Below are positions 11,650 to 24,889 of a DNA stretch of 64,000 bases, piece by piece. Below the pieces are notes generated by a model. That model was not told the DNA's origin, made no database searches, and saw only the letters and a list, made by a program, of their open reading frames with translations. Made by a program: the position numbers and the translations under genes. Position 1 is the first letter of the stretch. Each line of letters starts with the position of its first letter. This DNA is from Cristatella mucedo (lineage: Eukaryota > Bryozoa > Phylactolaemata > Cristatellidae): assembly GCA_009760855.2 (NCBI GenBank), contig WPIO01000120.1:1116001-1180000 (forward strand), written 5' to 3'.

Positions 11650-13485
11650 GTACTAATAAGTGCCGGACTAATACGTGTTGTACAAATGCTTGCTTATCAG
11701 TGGCATGAATCCTGGTGCTCTACATGATGGAGGTCACAAATAAGCTCTAGTGACATCCGGCGGACCGAAGCAGATTGACTATATCTCAAGTCTTCGAGGT
11801 GATTGCTATGTCATGATGCTCACTAAATAGTGAGTCATAAGGCACTTACAAAGCTACACTAAATCAATTCTAAATCGCATAGGGGATAGGTGATTTATAA
11901 GTCTATAAGGCGACTGTGCTATGTGATTACTCTGTTTACGATGAGATACTACACTGGGGAGTTACGGTTTGCTGATTAAAAAGTCTTAGGGTATGTAACT
12001 GCAGAAAAGACTTGGCGGCGGCTAATTCTCCAGCTTGCAGAGGGTAATGAAAATTTGGCTACTGCTAAGGCCCGCTACCTGTGACACGGAGTGAGAGTAT
12101 CTTACCCCGAGGAATTTTGAAAAGTTTGATCGGTCTGGACCGTTCAAATCTCTACATAGCAGGAAGTGCTGTCTTGTTGAGCTCCTTCAAAGCAACATCA
12201 GGCATGCACCAAATATTATTTGTGACAAAAAACTGTCAAGCCACTCTGGTATCAGTAAAAGTCTTTTATCATGCGGCCGTGCCGTAATTATTAAGCACCA
12301 CTGCTAATCGCGGCCCAGCGTTCGGTTTCACCCAGGGTCAGACACAGGTACTAAAAACTCATACTGACGTCTTTTAGTGAAGGTGAAGGAAGCAATCGGA
12401 CTAAAACGCGCATCGGCTGACGTAGTATATTAATCTTTCGGATGTATACCAACTCACCTTACGGAAGCTAGATGAACAATAGTTCAACAAAAGAAGGCCT
12501 ACAACTGACTTGGCTACTGACTTGGTTACTGACTGGCTTAGAATATGAAAAACTTTAAGGCCAAGATTGAATGCTCTCTTTGGAAGGCCGCAAATGGATT
12601 TCCAGTGAAAATTAAGTTTAATTTTATTTAGAAATGGATACTACATAAATATTGTATACTGCGCGAAGCCCACTCAAGAGCCGTCTGTCTGCAGCAGGAT
12701 ATGCTGTCTATTGCCGTATGCATTTTTACTGATGGCCGCCATATGCCTCGGTTGTCAGGGAGAAGAAGCCTGGATAGGGCGACTGTATTCCGCTTGAGCT
12801 GTTGCTGTTTTGATCGTAGCGGAGCCTTTGACGATGACCCTCATGCCCATATTTTTGTTCTCTAACCGTTCGCTAATTCTTTCCTTAATAGTACGCTTCC
12901 TTTAGCTGCAGGTAGCTACGGTTACAGCGCCCCGTATCGAGACCCTACCTCTATTACGTATGCCCTCCACTCATTGGGGGGGGGGACTCCTGCCGAGTCA
13001 CTTCTGCAACCATGCACCGGACAAGCAAGTTTCAAATATCAAATATCATTTCTCTAAGTAAACAAGACGCGGAAAGTTTTGCCGGGTTGCCAGGCATTCT
13101 CTGTGGCACCAGCCTGCCATAGGCCGCAGGTCAAGGCAGTCGGCAGCTTCGGTCCACAATGGCAGTCATGTGGGCGTGGCCAAGCCGCGACTTTGACCCG
13201 ACTAAGCAGCAGTTGGGCACGGCCGACTGGCCGGGTCGACGTTTGAGCCGGATGGGAACGTCGCAGCGTCAAGTTAAAGAAGGTCCAAAATATGTATTGC
13301 TGTGTTTGATAATCTAGCGCAAAGACCAAAATGAGTATTAGAGTATATGATTAGTCGGAATCTTAATACTTAATCTCAGTCTCACTTACAGTCGTCGCTC
13401 GAATATTGTGGTAAATCAGTAAGACTTTACTGCGGTAAGTGAATTTCCGTGAATTAAGTCTCCTTATTTTTAAATCTATGATTTT
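11650..13485. other. No supported gene
   Basis: Mixed sequence. The patch 13070-13290 is GC-richer and holds a 91-codon minus-strand frame without recognisable domains. A short G run is at 12976-12985. Confidence 0.35.
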
Positions 13486-13491
13486 CTTAAA

Positions 13492-13690
13492 GCATACTCA
13501 CTACCTCAACTGCTCTCCTGATTCAGCTAGGCTTCCCACTTTCTCTTTGTTACTAGAGATCAAGTTCGTTGGCCACCGAATGCGTACCGAACGCGGCTTA
13601 GGCTGTGTGTGCACTGAACACAACTCTCCTGCGTAACACCCACGCAGACTTTGCGGCTGTGTGGAGTTATAGACGGAGATACATTACATA
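13492..13690 (+). mobile_element. LINE B 3' end, 5'-truncated
   Basis: The sequence matches the last 60 or so codons of LINE B (TTCCCACTTTCTCTTTGTTA) and its 3' stem-loop (GTAACACCCACG at 13633 pairing with TGTGTGGAGTTAT), ending GGAGATACATTACAT. Several substitutions mark it as an older copy. Confidence 0.75.
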
Positions 13691-14252
13691 AAGAGATAGT
13701 CTCGAAATTACAGCCGGGAATATACTGCACAGAAAACCTGTTCACGACCCCCTAAATATGGTTTTTAACACTAATAGAGCTCTGCACATGAAATAACATT
13801 TCTCCATCGACCAATACACTCAAATGCCCAATATAATAGCTAAAATTAGGGAATTAGGGCATTAAAAGCTTACGAATATCTTAATATTACAGGAACATGG
13901 TACAAGGTAAACGTACGAGAAACGAACCTACACGAGGCCGAGCCAACCAGCAGCCAGGACAGGAAAAGAATAGGTTAGTCAATCAGTGAGCAGCAGCCTC
14001 TGGTTGGCTTGGTTTTGCTCGGCATCCAGTGTTTCGGGAAAAGTTCTCACCCAAACTCGTGGATTGGACGAGTGGCTGTGCTTGTCGTAGCAGGTTTTGT
14101 AGGGTTGCTCGAATCCATAGGCCTACAGCCCATGCCTACAGTAATTTTAATTTTAATTGGAATACAGGAGTGTATTATAGTCTCAGACAAGCTAGCCCAC
14201 TGTTTCCTTTTCACTATCTCGATCAACTTTTTAATGGATATATCAGGGCTCA

Positions 14253-15130
14253 GTGATTAGTCCAGTTCTTTTTACAATTTATACTTTCCCTCTTGCCGAT
14301 GTGATTTCCGAGCACAATCAAGCCTTTCACTTCTATGCAGATGACAACTCAGTTCTAACCCTGCTTTGATCCCTCCCCATCCTGTAGCCCGTCGAATTGA
14401 GATTGAAGACTCGGTGAGTGATTGAAGGGATGCACGTTTGGTCCAAAGCAATGTTTTTCGTGACCTATCGACTCTATCATTTAGTTGCCATGTGGCACCA
14501 CGTCTCGCCAACCAGCACTGGCTCCCAATCAAATAGCACATCGACTTCAAGCTTCTGTCACTTACTTTTAGATCCCTTCACTCTCTTGCTCCAGCCTACC
14601 CATCAGAACTACTTCCCCACCAGGCGAAGCATCACTATTCTCGTACTCAGATCGTTTAGTCATATCTCGTGCGAACATAAAATATGTTGGAGACCATGGA
14701 TTTAGTTCCTATGCTCCCAAAACCTGGAACTCACTACCGCCGTGTGTCACAACGTCACCTGACACGACAACATTTGAAAAGAAGTAAATATAAATAAATA
14801 AATAAATTCATTTCTATAGCACCCTAAAGGAATTTAATCTCTATTAAGGTGCTTCACATAAGCCTCGGGGCTCGAGCCCACGACCTCAGTCAGACCTTGG
14901 TCGGGGCGAGCACCTTAACCACTAGACCATACCAGCTCGGAGCTTAAGATACATCTGTTGTGATTCGTTCTTCGTGTGCATGCGCCTGCTTACACTATGC
15001 CGGCTGCTTGCTTATCTTAGAACCAATCATTTGGTAATGTTTTCTATACAGCATCTGTGTGGCGCCAAGAAAGTGATTCAGTTTCCTGAGTGCACAATAC
15101 AAATGTGTCATTACTATTATTATTATTCTT
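14253..15130 (+). mobile_element. LINE A, decayed 3' part, with a nested SINE
   Basis: The copy begins in the reverse transcriptase palm (codons reading FADV-like text before HFYADD at about 14330-14345) and jumps to the C-terminal region (HHVSPTSTG to LEPGTHYRR-type text in shifted frames). It ends in a degraded stem-loop (GGCGCCAAGAAAGTGATTCA at 15061) and an (ATT)n tail. A SINE interrupts it at 14787-14942. Stops and frameshifts are numerous. Confidence 0.65.
14787..14942 (-). mobile_element. tRNA-derived SINE, family 1, inserted in LINE A
   Basis: On the minus strand there is an A-box region (GGTCTAGTGGTTAAGGTGCT), a B box (GGCTCGAGCCC), then a tail (GAAGCACCTTAATAGAGATT) ending in AT-rich (AAAT)n. 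LINE A text is found on both sides (CATTTGAAAAGAAG before, CTTAAGATACATCTG after), so this insertion is later than the LINE copy. Confidence 0.8.
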
Positions 15131-15339
15131 ATTGGTTCTCGCCTCCTGATATAGAGCACTAACCTGTGTTTGTGTTCGTTGCAGAATTCTTCCGAAAACC
15201 GAAGTTCTTGCGAACATCGTATATGGAAACGATACAGCTAAGACCTGTTTAAAATTATTCTGATTATTTGACCGCAGCACGTAAGAAATTAAGTGCCTAT
15301 GGATATCTAAATGCTTATCGCTTCGGGCTGCTGGGTCTC

Positions 15340-15815
15340 CCATGCCGGCAGCTGCCTTAGCTACGCCAGTGGCTAGTAACCTGCATGTTAGTTATGATCG
15401 TCAGCAGCTGTTATCGCTTCGTAATCGTAGATCAAATGCTTTCCTTGATATTAATGCTGTTTATAAGATTCGTAAACAATGCCTTCACAAAAGAAAAGCA
15501 CCCAGAGCCGCCATGGTGGCCGGAACCACCAGCTCAGATGCGCTCGTTGGGCGAGAACTGCAAGCTATGTACCCACTCGTTTGGTATTCCTAGCATTGTC
15601 TAGAACCGCTCAACACGTTCCCCCACATGCATTACTTTGAATCTCTCTAACTTAGTGGTCATCAGGCCTGCTAGAACTCCATTGGCCAGACTTAACCCTT
15701 GCCTTTGGAATCCCCACTCAATGCGCAATAAACCTCTGGTAATAGGCTACCCTATTTCTGAAAATGGTCTCGACCTGCTCACCCTAACTGAAACTTCGCT
15801 AAAATAGATAAACTG
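15340..15815 (+). mobile_element. LINE A 5' part: leader and start of endonuclease domain
   Basis: The end of the segment reads GLDLLTLTETSLK in translation (about 15760-15806), the LTET motif near the start of an APE-type endonuclease. Upstream sequence (15340-15500) resembles 36420-36510, which precedes another LINE A copy, so it is probably the 5' region of the same family. Stops are present. Confidence 0.55.
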
Positions 15816-15835
15816 CCAAAAAATTAAAGGCGCTA

Positions 15836-16190
15836 CTCCAACTGGTTCCCGACTGGCCTCAGAACATCCCCTGACCTGACCACATTTAAAAATAACTAAA
15901 AAACGCACCTATATAGGACAGCATTTAGTGGGTCCCTATGATTCGTCCTTCACGTGCTTATGCTTGCTGGCACTGTGCATGCTGCCACCAACCACATTTG
16001 CATGCTGACCCTGTGCATATCACCACTAACCATGTTATTCATTTTGTATGTTTATCAAGCATGATATTACTCACCATTCAATTGCATTTCCCTTTGCAGC
16101 AAATGTAAAGCGCCTAGAGAGAGATTGAGTTCTCCGAGAGCGAGCGCTTTATTAACTTCGTTAATGTTATTATTATTATTGTTGTTGTTT
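15836..16190 (+). mobile_element. LINE A 3' end nested inside an older LINE A copy
   Basis: The sequence starts in the C-terminal coding region (TGGTTCCCGACTGGCC), passes the conserved 3' UTR (GCATGCTGACCCTGTGCATA-like text) and ends with the stem-loop (AAAGCGCCTAGAGAGAGATT at 16107) and (ATT)n(GTT)n. The endonuclease sequence interrupted at about 15815 resumes after it. Confidence 0.7.
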
Positions 16191-16194
16191 CTCA

Positions 16195-18000
16195 TTCTTT
16201 TACATCCCCAGATCAATAAAGACAGGAGGTGAGTTGCTGTTATCATGCGTTCAAAATTAAACTTTAAGCCATTTGCAGTACCCTCGAAGCAGTCTTTTGA
16301 ATCAATTGTCTTGGTCTCACCAAAAACAGGCTACCGATAGTGGCAGTAGTCTATCGCCCACCAGGTACCAAATCCTCCTTTATCTCAGATTTCTCTGATC
16401 TCGTTTCGATTCTGTATGCAAGAAATCGATCCTTCCTCGTTGTGGGGGGATTTCAACGTTCCCTTTGAATACTTATATGACTCCTTCAGCACTGAATTTC
16501 GTGCATTGACTGACTCATTGTCTCTTGTGGCTCGTGCATGGCCCTACTCACATAATAAAAGGGTCACACACTCGACCAGATTTTCTCTATACATCTGCAC
16601 CTTGTCATCACCAATGATAACCAAATCCTGCTTATCTGACCACATGCAGATCTCATTCAATCTACAGTGAGTGCCCACCTCCTCTTCTAAAATAACCTGT
16701 GAGTCTCGAAACCTTATGATTCTTGACATCGATGCTGTCCGTGCGAGAATATCTGCTTCGCCTCAGCTGCGCAGTCCTCTATCCGATCTGTCATCATTGG
16801 TAGATAGCTACAACGCGACACTAGCTGACAAGCTCGACGAGTTTGCACCTCTGATTAGGCACACTGTGCTCCCTCGCCCAGACGGCCTATGGTTTACCAC
16901 ATACATTAAATCATTCAGGTCTACTAAGCGGAAGCTTGAAAAAGCATGCACAAGATCAGGAGTGACAGTCCATCGACAGGCATATGAAGACTACTGTAGG
17001 TCGTACCAATCGATCCTAGCAAAGGCCAAGTCTAGCTTCGATAACAAACATTGTTGAATCACAGATGCACAATCCAAAAATGCTGATGTCGACGATAAGC
17101 CATCTCCTCAACCACTCTCAGATTAGCTCCCTACCCGATGATCCTTGTGATGATATAGCCTATCACGTCTCTCGATTCTTTGTGCAGAAGATAGACAAGA
17201 TCGGGGTCCCTGCTATTAAAACACCCATCCCCAGAATGCTGTCCCCCGATTCCTGGCTGCACCTCAATGTCTGCATTTAAGCAGGTTACTACTGATCTCG
17301 TTCTGAAGTTCATATCCTCAGGACCCTATTCCCACTGTCCTGCTCCTACGCTGCATTGATCTGCTGCTGCCATGCATAGCTAACATCATTAATATGTCAT
17401 TAGCCTCAGGTCATGTCCTAGCACCTTTCAAAAAAGCTGTAGTCAGACCAATTCTCACGAAAGCGACAGTAGACCAGGAAAACTTGAGCAACTACCGCTC
17501 AGTCTTCCTTCTACCATTCCTATCAAAGACACTGGAACGGGTCGTGGCAGACCAGCCGAACTCATATATCGAAACTTCAAACCTTGTTAGTAAGTTCCAG
17601 TCTGGCTTTAGATGTAATCCCTCCACCGAGTCGGCATTGCTTTAGGGTGTACAACGACCGACTTAGGAATGCTCGGCTTGTTTTTCTCGATCTTTCGGCA
17701 GCTTTTTATACTATCGATCACAAAGTTCTTTTACAGCGCCTCTCATCTCGCCTGGCCACCACTGGAACTGCTCTGCAATGGTTCAGATCATATCTTGGTG
17801 AGAGACTCCAGAGTATTGACGTGAATGGACAAAGATCATCCGTAGTACCTCTGAAATACAGGTTACCTCAGGGGTCCGAGCTAGGTCCGGTTCTTTTCAC
17901 GGATCATACTTTCCCTCTTGCTGATGTGATTGCTATGCACAATCTAGGCTTTCACTTCAATTACCCTCCAAACTAACTCAGTCCTCCAGGTTCAATTACT
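16195..18000 (+). mobile_element. LINE A endonuclease, linker and reverse transcriptase, broken
   Basis: Translation gives KTGGELLL and VVYRPPGTKSSF-like text, GDFNVPF (endonuclease), a linker ending SSFDNKHC, then AVVRPIL, NYRSVFLLPFLSKTLE, FLDLSAAFYTIDHKVLLQRL, WFRSYLGERLQS and LPQGSELGPVLF. This is the canonical CR1/L2-type order, but spread over several frames with stops. The GVPQGS motif is altered to RLPQGS and the YADD motif is lost (FNYPPN). This copy cannot be active. Confidence 0.8.
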
Positions 18001-18054
18001 TAGCTACTCGATTACTTTCCTAAAGACCACTGGTCGCAGGTATTTAGTTGTGTA

Positions 18055-18125
18055 CGTCCTCGACTGCGAAACCAACTCCCACAATTCTTACGAAACGAAT
18101 CGACTTTCCTGCTGTCGACTATTGC
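18055..18125 (+). mobile_element. LINE B fragment
   Basis: The run CTCCCACAATTCTTACGAAA matches LINE B at about 35228-35250 (LPQFLRND in translation) and continues into CTGTCGACTATTGCAC. It is a short isolated remnant. Confidence 0.5.
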
Positions 18126-18129
18126 ACAT

Positions 18130-18740
18130 AATTTCCAGACGTCCTAGTGGTATGCACACCAAAAGCTGCCTAGAGTTTAATAAGAGTACTACAGAAAATT
18201 TATCCAGCTTAGCATCCATTCAGTCCTCTCGGCTATGAGGAGTTTTCGGAGGGAGGTACATGACATCTCAGTTGCTTGTTAAGTATTATTGCAACTTGGG
18301 TCACATTGAGGCATTGAACAAAACAAGCGAGGCTAGGCTAGACTTGAACGGGGGTGTTGATGCTTTGTGCTATTCAATAAAATTTTGGTTTAACCTGAAG
18401 AGTTCCGTGAGGAATTCTCTAAAATCAAGATTAGTTACGACTTTATATTGTATTGCAATAGTAATTTCAATATCACTGTTATTAAGATACTATAATGTTA
18501 GTTTCTATAACAGCAGATGTTCGACCACTTTACAAAAGATACGATATCTTTGACTGGCTCGTTGTACGTTTGTGCTTTCAAGCATAGATTCCTGTCATCA
18601 GTCAGCAGCACAACCTCGCGAAACAGAGTAATAGGAACATCTACAAACGAAAACAATAGATATCAACAAAGATGTTGACTGACAAGGCAATTCATTAGTT
18701 TGCAATGAAATGAAACATACGTACGATCTGGAGAGCAAAA
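18130..18740. other. No supported gene
   Basis: AT-rich sequence separates two LINE remnants. The 97-codon frame at 18260-18553 has no recognisable domain. Confidence 0.35.
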
Positions 18741-18744
18741 GCAC

Positions 18745-19288
18745 CTGTCACCAACAGTGTAATTTCAAGGTTTTGTCGCTCGCTTTTAGGTCTCTTCATT
18801 CTGTGGCTCCAGCCTATCTCTCAGATATACTACCCCATAAGGCCAAGCATCGTACCACCAGCTTTTTTGAATCCAACAGTCTACAAATACCTCGTACAAA
18901 CCTTAAATCCTTTGGAGACCGTGCATTTAGCTCGTATGCTCCCAAAGCCTGGAACTCCCTCCCGACCGGTGTCAGAACATCCCCTGACCAGACCATATTT
19001 AAAAGGAACTTAAAAACACACCTATTTAGGACAGCATTTAGTGGGTCACTGTGATTCGTCCTTGATGTGCTTATGAGTGCTGACACAGTGCATGCTGCCA
19101 CTAACCACATTTGCATGCTGACCCTGTGCATGTCACCCCTAACCATATTATTCATTTTGTTTGTTTTTCAAGCATGATTTTACTTACCATTCAATTGCAT
19201 TTCACTTTGCAGTAAATGGAAAGCGCCTAGAAAGAGATTAGAATCTCTGAGGGCGCTTTATCAAGTGCATTATTATTATTAATAATAT
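18745..19288 (+). mobile_element. LINE A 3' end, 5'-truncated
   Basis: The sequence encodes the LINE A C terminus (LSLAFRSLHSVAPAYLSDIL onward to LKTHLFRTAFSGSL and a stop), then the 3' UTR, the stem-loop at 19220-19259 and a TTATTATTA tail. The frame from 18758 to 19054 is uninterrupted, so the insertion is fairly young. Confidence 0.85.
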
Positions 19289-19289
19289 T

Positions 19290-22200
19290 AGTGTACACAA
19301 GTATAGCTCACCTACTTAATTGAATTGAAAGAAACGGAGATTGCCATTACGATGAAACTGGTGCAGTAGTTTGGTTGATAACAAAATATTCGCTAAATTG
19401 TGGGTTGATAAAAAATAAGAGTATTTTACTTGAGCCTTCATTAACTTGAAGTAATTTTAGAATATGGCATTTAAAAGCAAGACTGGATTTCTTTGAACTA
19501 ATTTTTAAAGTTGACATCATACTTATCGCCTAGTGCTGAAGCTTACTCATGTGGGTGTAGGTTTTTTGAAGACAATGAGATACGATAGTCCAGTCTGAAA
19601 AAAACAACAGATTTCATGGAATGTTTGGTTGGCTGTTACTGTGTTTAGTCTCATCGTTTTATTGGCATATAATGACCAATAGCTACGGAGTCGTTCTTCT
19701 GAATGAAATTTTAATTTAGAAGAACTCATCCTTAAAGTCAATCTTAGTTTTGAGCAAGATATAACAATCATACAGTGTTGCATACAAAGAAGGTCAACCA
19801 TATTTTAAAGAAGTTATTGTACATAAGTTGAAGTAGTTTCTGATATTTTTGTATGTGCACAACACGATATGACAGTCAAGTAGCTCAATTAGCTCAAGTT
19901 TTGTTTAATATGCAGCAAATTAATACACAACTCAAGAAATATACACCAATAGTAATAGGTTTACGGTAAAGACCGGTCAAAATAAAATCCTATTCTCCAA
20001 CTTTGATTTCTTTAATTGTCTTTGTACAGCGGTTCAGGAGCGTCTCCTGCGAGTGTCCAGTGGTAGTTAGCTAGCATTATAGTGGAAAGTATTCAGCGGT
20101 ATCCCTCTGTTATATTAATGCGATCTCTTTAATAAATCAATCGCTATTTTATGGCTTACCATACCACAATTGTCACGGAAGAAACACAAATGGAAATGAA
20201 GGAATAAGCTCCGTAAAGACGTTTTGCAGCCGGATTTTTGGTACTGTATGAGCCTGTCTTCAGCTGATTTATTTTAGTATTCTGCCCTAAAACTCCAGAG
20301 ATGTTATGTAGACATTAGGCGAAACGCATGCCATGCTTTTTTAGCGTCACCCTGCAGAAAGGTACTGTACGGGTCATCTTAGAAAAGCTATCGAACCTGA
20401 TTACTTATAAAAGCTTCCTTTCTAATCCATGCTTAGCTAAATCAAGAGAAAATTGTATGTAGTTATCTGAAAGCTGGCGAAGTCGGGTCCATGGCTTGTA
20501 ATAAGTTCTTCATCAAACTCAGTTTGACGTTAATCAGTTGTGGCAGAATTTTGAAATCCTTGACCAGAGCTGAGTGCTGAATGTTCCTGTCTTTAACTGC
20601 TACACTCTTCGTTTGAATTCTATTTTTCCTCGAGTAGTGCAATTCCGTTTCTCAGCTATCCCCTTCACAAGGAAAAACGTGTAGTTTGCATATCCATGTT
20701 GCATTGCCACTAAAAAGACAAGTACTGCCAAACCACCACAGAGGCCCATGTTGTATTATTATTCTCAAAACAAACAGTAGCTGCTCATCGTAAGTCTCTT
20801 TTATTTACAGCACGTGCCACTACAATAGATGGAGGACGTTTTCAATTGTGCAAAAACACATCCTCAAAACTTGATTTTGAAGATTCTTCAACCAGTCTCC
20901 AATTTGTTGTGTCGTGAGTGATTTTTAAGGCGTTCATGAGGCCCATTTATCGGAAGAGAAGACCAGATTACATCTTTTCTTCAGGAAAAATTTAATTGTT
21001 GATGGTGCTTTGGATATAAAGTAGTTGCGACATCTTCACCGAGAAGACTCCATTCTTTGGACCTGTGATTCAGCAACTCTTCGTTTTTCTCGGAGAAGAC
21101 CAAATCACCATCAGGTAATTTTATTTTTTCGATATCGTTCTGTGCAGTGTTGATAGTGCACCACAGTGAAAGTCGGGATCAGTGCACGCTGACGTATGAG
21201 GAACAGAACAATTCGGCCCACCCCTGTCCTAATCCGATGAATCAATGGAATTTCCTGCTCGAGATTGTGAAATTGGAAAGCCCTAAATATATGGAACTTG
21301 TCTCAATGCTGACGCGATATTCATGTACACTATTATTGAACCTGCACGCTTCCTTATTTCGCAGTAATGATGAGGAGACGAGCAGAAGTATCAGCGATTT
21401 CTGGGTTTGCATAGATCTGTCAATACCATCAATCTATCACACAGAATTGATGGCCTTTTCCATTAAACGATTGTGAAAGCTGTGTTGTACACGTAGCCGA
21501 GCATGTACGCGTCGGAAGCCCGAGACTTGTCTCGGTAACCAAACTGCTATTGGAAGTAAAAATGGTATGCCTTCTTCTTTTGAAAAGTGATACTTTTCTT
21601 CCGGTTTTGCAAATTTAACTTCCCACAAAAAAGCAAATGTTGTCCACTGCTTTCATCCACTGCTGAAGTAATATTATTCCGTAGTGTATATCAACTGATA
21701 AAATAAAAACGGTTTCATTCAGAAGTAGCTGAAATTGCTTCGCAGGAGTTCTGAAATATTTTACAATGTCAGCCGAACTTTGTGACGCCAGCCTACTGGC
21801 GCAGCTGCCTGGCAATAGTATTTCATTACATCAGAAAGTTATGCAATCAACCCTGGGTGATTTTTTCATGATGGTACTATGCAATGCCATGCAATATTAC
21901 ATCAGCCTATGCCAATTTAGGATGTTTTTTTATTCCAAAAAGATTAATGTCCACGGCCAAATGTAGCTAATGAACGACATAAAATGTCATTAAAGCGAGA
22001 GCTGAAAAAAGTTGGGTTATATTCGCATTCAAAACACCGAGATACTAAAAACAGCGGCTTTTTAAAGTGAGCATCATTTCAATTGTGACCAGTTTAATTA
22101 GTAATAATAAATTGGAGAATTACCCGTAATTATTGCTCTTTGAGCTATATCAAGGAATTGCTTGAATGGTGCACTGGAAACCATTTATACTGCTGCTCTT

Positions 22201-24630
22201 GAGAAATTAATTGAAAGAGATTTGAATAATTGATTAAGAATACGTTGAAAACCATTCTAAAACATGAGCCCTTATTATACATGCTTTAAAATGTATGCAC
22301 GTATGCACGTATTAGGTCATGTATTTCTTTCCTATTTTGGTTACCTTACTCCCAATGATACGCCTGGCGTCTATACAACAAGGCCATCACTGGTAACTGC
22401 TACTGGAAAGTACCCAGCGTAGTCAGGATGCCACTTTACTTTGAGAAAATGTGAGCGGTAATATAGGTTTGCTTTTGATAGGTCTGGCTTTGAATTAATA
22501 TTGTTACGTTTTATGGCGCGAATGAATGCTGTGCCACTGAATCACGTGTCAGTGTGACAAAAATTACGGCTTGAAATAAACAAGGTTACGGAATAGTTCC
22601 CTACCGAAGGTTAGCCCTCACCCATGGTATCGTGCATTGTTTCTCTAATAGCAGCTGCCAATTCAACCATTAAATTTCATTCTACTTTTAAAATTTAGGA
22701 ATTAGGTAGAAACTTGTCCAATTTATTTAGAAATTGTTACACTTTAAGCGTTTTATTATGGAAAACCTCAGGTCAGCACTCAACACTCACCGCCGTGAAG
22801 TAAGCGGACAAGTAAATGCATTTGCTCTCTTTCATCCTGAAAATAAAATAGCCAATATTACAAGACGCCGTATCCTCAGTTTTCCAATATAAGCAAATCC
22901 GCTGAAAACTGCTCTTACCAGTTCGTGGATGGTCTGTAAATAAAGGCTGATATTGACCACCACCGCCCCAATATCAGGTCTTGCAAGCATGTTGTAATTT
23001 GAGAGTTAAGGAGTAATCAGCTGATCCTCGTTTTCAGCTTTTGCAGCTAAAATGTTCAAGGTCATGTAGCTAGCAAGTATGGTTTGTTGTTATTTTCAAA
23101 ATATAAATCCGAGAATATAGATCGAACAATGCATGGCTGCCGTTCTACAATTTGTGTGAGCACTGCTCGCCTAAAAATTTCCTTAGCAAGCTCCACAAAG
23201 ACTGATAGGTATTCCTACGGAAAAACTAAGTGGATAATTACTGTAATATAACTATGGAATTTACTAAGAGAATTTTTAAAGCTTTCGTTATGGTAAGACA
23301 TAGACCATCTTGTTCCGCTGGGACACCCAGCTATGCCGATGGAAACCAATGAGACTAGAATAGCCACCCATGGATATGAAATCCAGAAACATATATGAAT
23401 GTCCTTCTCGGTTCTCACCAGCAACTTTAAACGACTGAATCGCCTGTTGCTCCCAAGAAGAAAGCTCTATTCATCAATGACATAGGAAAAAACTCGATCT
23501 GTTCACTAAATCAATTTCACTGCCAGGTCGTATACGAGCTGAATTTCTACAAATGCTGGCTCAGAGTAGGAGAACGTGATAAGTGTTTTTAATCGCTTCT
23601 TAAATTTTTAGGTTTTCAAGTGACTAGCTGGTACAATAAATATAGGCTGTCAAGCGTGGCTTAGAGAAATCATTTAGCAGCTGTTACATTACATCAAATC
23701 TTCTTAAGTTACTAAAAAATCAACAAGCAGGTCAACTGCTTTCTAAGAATGCTTTTTTATGTTGGAAAGAAAAAACAGCAGGCAAGCATTCGCTATTCAT
23801 TTAAAATTTTAACTAATAAAATCGCCTGCCACAAACCTGCTAAGTCAACATGAACAATTTTTAGCTAATTTAATTGTTAGTCAGATGATTGACAGATCTC
23901 TTATCTTATTTTTGCCAACATATGCTGCGTTTTCGAACAACAGGACTTCCAATAATCACTATATGCAATTAAATGATTGGTCCTTTTAATTAATTTGTCT
24001 GCCGCACTGCAGCTGCTGTTTAACAATCGAGCCAGGAATTAGAGGGGCCAAAAGTACGAAGCAATGGCTCGCCATAGACCAATGGTTGATTCGCATGTGA
24101 ATGATGTAATCGAAGTAACCGTGCCTTTTAGCTTTAGCAGGCGTTCTGGTAGATATTTGAAACTGAGGTCTTTAAGTGGATATTTAACAGAAGTACTCAC
24201 TGAGTAACCGCTGTACGGTACGTTTAAGCGTCTCAAATGATGCTCTATAGGAGTGATGCCTAGATTGTTAAGGCAATGGATTTCACAAGAAGCTGCCGAT
24301 GAAATAGAAATGAAGGTGCCCGGCTTTGACAGCTAACGGCTTACAGTTATAAAATAGATTCATGTAATTGTTGGGAATTACAGCGCATCAAATAAATCTG
24401 GAGGACTACAGGTGAAGTCGGAGCAAATAGCTACCACCTCCAAGGGCGATTCAGTTCAATAAATGTGTTCATGAAGACGCATAGAGAAGCATTTATTGGT
24501 CATCTCATGACAACCTGTGGTACTGAGATCTCTGGCGACATACTTGTGATGAGCTTCTTTTAGCGACTTTGATTTTTCAAAACTCACCCTCAGAGTAGGT
24601 ATTTCCTTGGATGCGAGAAGTAATAATTAA
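19290..24630. other. No supported gene over about 5.3 kb
   Basis: AT-rich sequence. I inspected the longer frames (21147-21476 plus strand, 23215-23424 minus strand, 21766-21966 plus strand) and found no domain, signal or consistent splice context. Distant regulatory sequence for a neighbouring gene is possible but nothing marks it. Confidence 0.35.
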
Positions 24631-24639
24631 TGTCAGCCA

Positions 24640-24885
24640 GACGACTTTATGTAGGACTTTCTTCATTTCTTTATAAATTAGATGAGCTTGCAGACGCTGC
24701 AGTTTATTTTCCTTTGAGACATCGAATATCTTGAACTCACAACCAATGGACATCACAATGTCTCCTGAAATGACGACATTTAAAAGAAGCTTATAAAGCA
24801 CTTGTTTATTCTAGCATTTGGCGAGCCTTTGATATTCATCCTGCATGTGCAGATACCAGCTTACAAGATGCCTGATGTTTGGGAC
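24640..24885 (+). mobile_element. LINE A C-terminal fragment, decayed
   Basis: The text CTCACAACCAATGGACATCA then TGTCTCCTGAAATGACGACA matches the LINE A segment encoding NSLP...RTSPD.TTFKRNL, and the 3' UTR start follows. It lies directly before a different LINE A copy. Confidence 0.55.
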
Positions 24886-24889
24886 ATTA

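Noticed and set aside
13054-13329. 91-codon minus-strand frame in a GC-rich patch
   Set aside because: No domain recognised; the patch could equally be an old repeat.
21147-21476. 109-codon open frame
   Set aside because: No recognisable domain, signal peptide or splice context; AT-rich frames of this length occur by chance.
23215-23424. Hydrophobic minus-strand frame (WVAILVSLVSIGIAG) that might be a membrane exon
   Set aside because: No family motif and no neighbouring exon in a compatible phase.
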